Positions 62,383-64,000 of a stretch of 64,000 nt of DNA are shown here, in pieces. The position numbers were made by a program, and so were the translations under genes. Where the stretch lies: NCBI RefSeq assembly GCF_030161375.1, contig NZ_BSSQ01000014.1, forward strand, positions 1 through 64,000, read 5' to 3'. The DNA is from Paenibacillus glycanilyticus. Lineage in GTDB: Bacteria > Bacillota > Bacilli > Paenibacillales > Paenibacillaceae. The stretch's first letter is position 1. Each line of letters starts with the position of its first letter. The notes beneath the pieces were generated by a model. It searched no databases and was not told the origin of the DNA. It saw only the letters and a program-made list of their open reading frames with translations.

Positions 62383-62975
62383 CGTGTGTTCATCCCTTCG
62401 TATTCTTCCATCATCGGCGTCTCGCCAAAATAAGGCTCAAGCTGCGACTTCACGCTGGCTCTAGCCCGGAATAACAACGACTTGACGGAACTGACCGTTT
62501 GACCCAAAATATTTGCAATCTCCTGATAGTCAAGCTGGTCGTATTCCCGCAGAATAAGTGCCGAACGTTGCTTCTCAGGTAAATTGTTAATGGCTTCGCG
62601 AACCATCGCCATTCGTTCATTGCGCAAAACATGCTGCTCCGGCACCTGGTCAGGCGGCGCCGCCGGCATCATATTGGACTCATCGAGCGGAACATGAGCC
62701 GACTTCTGTTTCCGCAGTTCGCTAAGTACCGTATTGCGTGCTATTGTGTATAGCCACGTCGAGAAAGAAGCATCCACTTCACGGAAGGAATGGAGGCTGC
62801 GATATGCTTTATAAAAAGTTTCCGAGCACAAATCTTCAGCCATCAGCTCGAGCTTGGCGCTCTTTAACATATGATAAATAAAGGCCAATATCTTTCGTTG
62901 GTAACGACGCATCAGCTCCGAATAGAGCTCGACGTTGCCCTCTTTGATCTCACGTATTAATTGGGAATCAGTCAT
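62379..62975 (-). CDS. ECF-type RNA polymerase sigma factor
   Basis: A 198-residue sigma-70 family protein with region 2 (RYQRKILAFIYHMLKSAKLE, CSETFYKAYRSLHSFREVDA, FSTWLYTIARNTVLSELRKQ) and region 4 (REAINNLPEKQRSALILREY, DYQEIANILGQTVSSVKSLL). The short linker and the overlap with a zinc-finger anti-sigma gene define the ECF type. The signal and regulon are unknown. Start at 62975 follows GAGGAGG. Confidence 0.93.
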   Translation of the reverse strand: MTDSQLIREIKEGNVELYSELMRRYQRKILAFIYHMLKSAKLELMAEDLCSETFYKAYRSLHSFREVDASFSTWLYTIARNTVLSELRKQKSAHVPLDESNMMPAAPPDQVPEQHVLRNERMAMVREAINNLPEKQRSALILREYDQLDYQEIANILGQTVSSVKSLLFRARASVKSQLEPYFGETPMMEEYEGMNTR

Positions 62976-63031
62976 GACAGGCGAACCTCCTCACCTGCGA
63001 ATTCTTCTTCCCAGTTCGATTATGTATCATT

Positions 63032-63057
63032 GTACCGAACCGGAAGCGAAAAGTTGC
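63032..63057 (-). promoter_or_regulatory. Candidate ECF-type autoregulatory promoter
   Basis: Minus-strand GCAACTT at 63051-63057 and CGGTAC at 63032-63037 are placed like an ECF sigma -35 (AAC core) and -10 (CG-rich) pair about 60 bp before the sigma start. Autoregulation is common for such pairs. Weak evidence. Confidence 0.3.
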
Positions 63058-63283
63058 GGTCATTATCATAAAAATTTTATATATGAATCCGATGTATGTA
63101 ATTCGATTAGATCTAGTCAAATTCCTTCTTCTTTCGACAAAAAGGATTTTCATCCATATTTTAACAAACCAGACTGTCCTTACGTATTGTAACATACCTC
63201 TTCCCATTAGTCTTAAAAAATAAAAAAACTCTAATTTCTACATGCGGGTTTTTGTCGTAAAAAGGCATGTCCCGAAAATGGAC

Positions 63284-63364
63284 AAAAAAAAACCACTCCG
63301 AAGAGTGGCAGCATTCATATTGAACGCTATAGTTTTGGATAGGAGTGGAGAGAAACCATACTGT
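63284..63364 (-). ncRNA. Candidate small RNA with own promoter and terminator
   Basis: Transcription on the minus strand should start near 63364, 7 nt after a perfect -10, and end at an intrinsic terminator: CCACTC, loop TTCG, GAGTGG (63308-63293) followed by nine T (63292-63284). The 80-nt transcript has no open frame with a ribosome binding site. It contains a pyrimidine-rich stretch CTCTCCACTCCT that could pair with a ribosome binding site or with the terminator's GGAGTGG arm. It could instead be a leader attenuator for the ECF sigma gene 300 nt downstream. Confidence 0.6.
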
Positions 63365-63370
63365 ACTTTT

Positions 63371-63422
63371 ATTATATGTATACGCTTCCACAATGTCAAC
63401 GGTTTTTTTGAAAACGCTTAAA
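63371..63422 (-). promoter_or_regulatory. Consensus sigma-A promoter with upstream cre-like site
   Basis: On the minus strand TTGACA at 63394-63399 and TATAAT at 63371-63376 are both perfect consensus hexamers with exactly 17-bp spacing. A plus-strand sequence TGAAAACGCTTAAA at 63409-63422 matches the CcpA cre consensus at all but one position and lies centred about 52 bp upstream of the expected start, the position used for CcpA activation (as at ackA in Bacillus). Confidence 0.75.
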
Positions 63423-63456
63423 ATTATTTTGTAAGCGCAATCGGTCGCCTACATAC

Positions 63457-63482
63457 CAAAAAAACCTCTTTCGAGGTTTTAT
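63457..63482 (-). terminator. Terminator after tyrA
   Basis: On the minus strand AACCTC, a GAAA loop and GAGGTT followed by TTTTT form a short classical terminator overlapping the tyrA stop. Confidence 0.85.
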
Positions 63483-64000
63483 TGGCGTACCGTATATCCT
63501 GTTTTATCGAGCAGCTTCATCGCTTGATCCAAGTCTTCCTGCGAGCGGAATGATAACCGCAGAACGCCTGGAACGTCTTCTCTGCTCTCAATAATGTTAA
63601 TGTTGCTAAGATTGATTCGAGCACTGCCAAGCTCACTGGCTATATTGCCAATAATACCGGGATGATCGGGCACGTCTACATAACAATCGTATAAAGAATG
63701 AATCATGCCTTTACGACGCTCAGGCAACTTGCTCCGGAACTCGCCTGCAGCCATGAAAGATTCTTCGATCGCATCACCATTCAGCGTTTCCAACATTTCC
63801 GCAAACTTCCCAATCTCCGTATTCCAATCCTTCAATAACTTCAAAAGAACTTCACGGTTATTAATCAGAATATCGCGCCAAACGATGGGATCGCTCGCCG
63901 CAATTCTCGTAATATCGCGGAAACCGCCAGCTGCCAGCAATTCATAAAGACCGTTTTGCTCATTGTAGCCGCGAACCTGATTGACAAGCGCAACCGCAAT
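63479..64000 (-). CDS. tyrA: Prephenate dehydrogenase, C-terminal part (cut by window edge)
   Basis: About 173 codons enter from the right edge; the N-terminal NAD domain is outside. What is visible is the C-terminal helical dimerisation region (LVNQVRGYNEQNGLYELLAA, GGFRDITRIAASDPIVWRDI) and an ACT domain (DHPGIIGNIASELGSARINL, SNINIIES), typical of Gram-positive TyrA with tyrosine feedback control. The gene is the first of the conserved aro/trp end of this region. Confidence 0.93.
   Translation of the reverse strand: MAVALVNQVRGYNEQNGLYELLAAGGFRDITRIAASDPIVWRDILINNREVLLKLLKDWNTEIGKFAEMLETLNGDAIEESFMAAGEFRSKLPERRKGMIHSLYDCYVDVPDHPGIIGNIASELGSARINLSNINIIESREDVPGVLRLSFRSQEDLDQAMKLLDKTGYTVRQ

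Overview
The window looks like a chromosomal segment of a Gram-positive, endospore-forming member of the Paenibacillaceae (Paenibacillus or a close relative). The main reasons are the block tyrA-ECF sigma-qcrABC-ypjA/ypjB/yitT-mazG-dapB-mgsA-bshB1-bshA-cca-birA-panBCD-dinG-ypmB, which follows the Bacillus-type gene order, bacillithiol genes, a YpjB sporulation protein, S-layer-homology and stalk-type amidase genes, T-box control and strong AGGAGG ribosome binding sites. No rRNA, tRNA, CRISPR, prophage or intact insertion sequence was seen.

Layout. 1-51 is a sequencing-adapter remnant, so the left edge is a contig end that cuts a dynamin-like GTPase gene. 1.6-7.4 kb holds nth and a cell-envelope cluster (amidase, GerMN lipoprotein, S-layer protein). 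7.5-10.7 kb holds leuDC with a divergent LysR gene. 10.7-19.8 kb mixes methionine salvage and proline synthesis: mtnU and mtnE come first, then a proline T-box leads an apparent single operon proB-proA-proC-mtnW-mtnX-mtnB whose later genes overlap. 19.8-26.6 kb is a peptide/nickel-type ABC importer with an AraC regulator; its second ATPase gene is broken by an internal deletion. 26.7-32.5 kb holds pyrE, two small conserved genes, a GH127 glycosidase with a divergent AraC regulator, and a membrane protein. 32.5-35.5 kb holds dnaD and an hbd-ackA pair. 35.5-40.2 kb holds a short FtsH-like protease overlapping a single-pass membrane protein gene, ypmB-like, an MTA/SAH deaminase and rex. 40.2-57.6 kb is the conserved dinG-pan-birA-cca-bsh-mgsA-dapB-ypj-qcr region. 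57.7-60.0 kb holds ypiF, an IDEAL-domain gene, a likely unannotated 47-codon gene and a helicase-associated protein. 60.0-61.04 kb is a gene-free array of nested palindromes. 61.07-64.0 kb holds a histidine phosphatase, an anti-sigma/ECF sigma pair, a candidate small RNA and the 3' part of tyrA.

The most interesting signals are (i) a candidate 80-nt RNA with a consensus sigma-A promoter, an upstream cre-like site and its own terminator at 63.28-63.42 kb; (ii) the array of five nested inverted repeats at 60.1-61.04 kb; (iii) the joining of proline synthesis and methionine salvage in one T-box-led operon, with a duplicated hairpin between proB and proA; (iv) a possible two-gene FtsH in which the missing outside domain is encoded separately; and (v) a deleted ABC ATPase. 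All functional statements are from reading the sequence and from knowledge of protein families; no searches were run.
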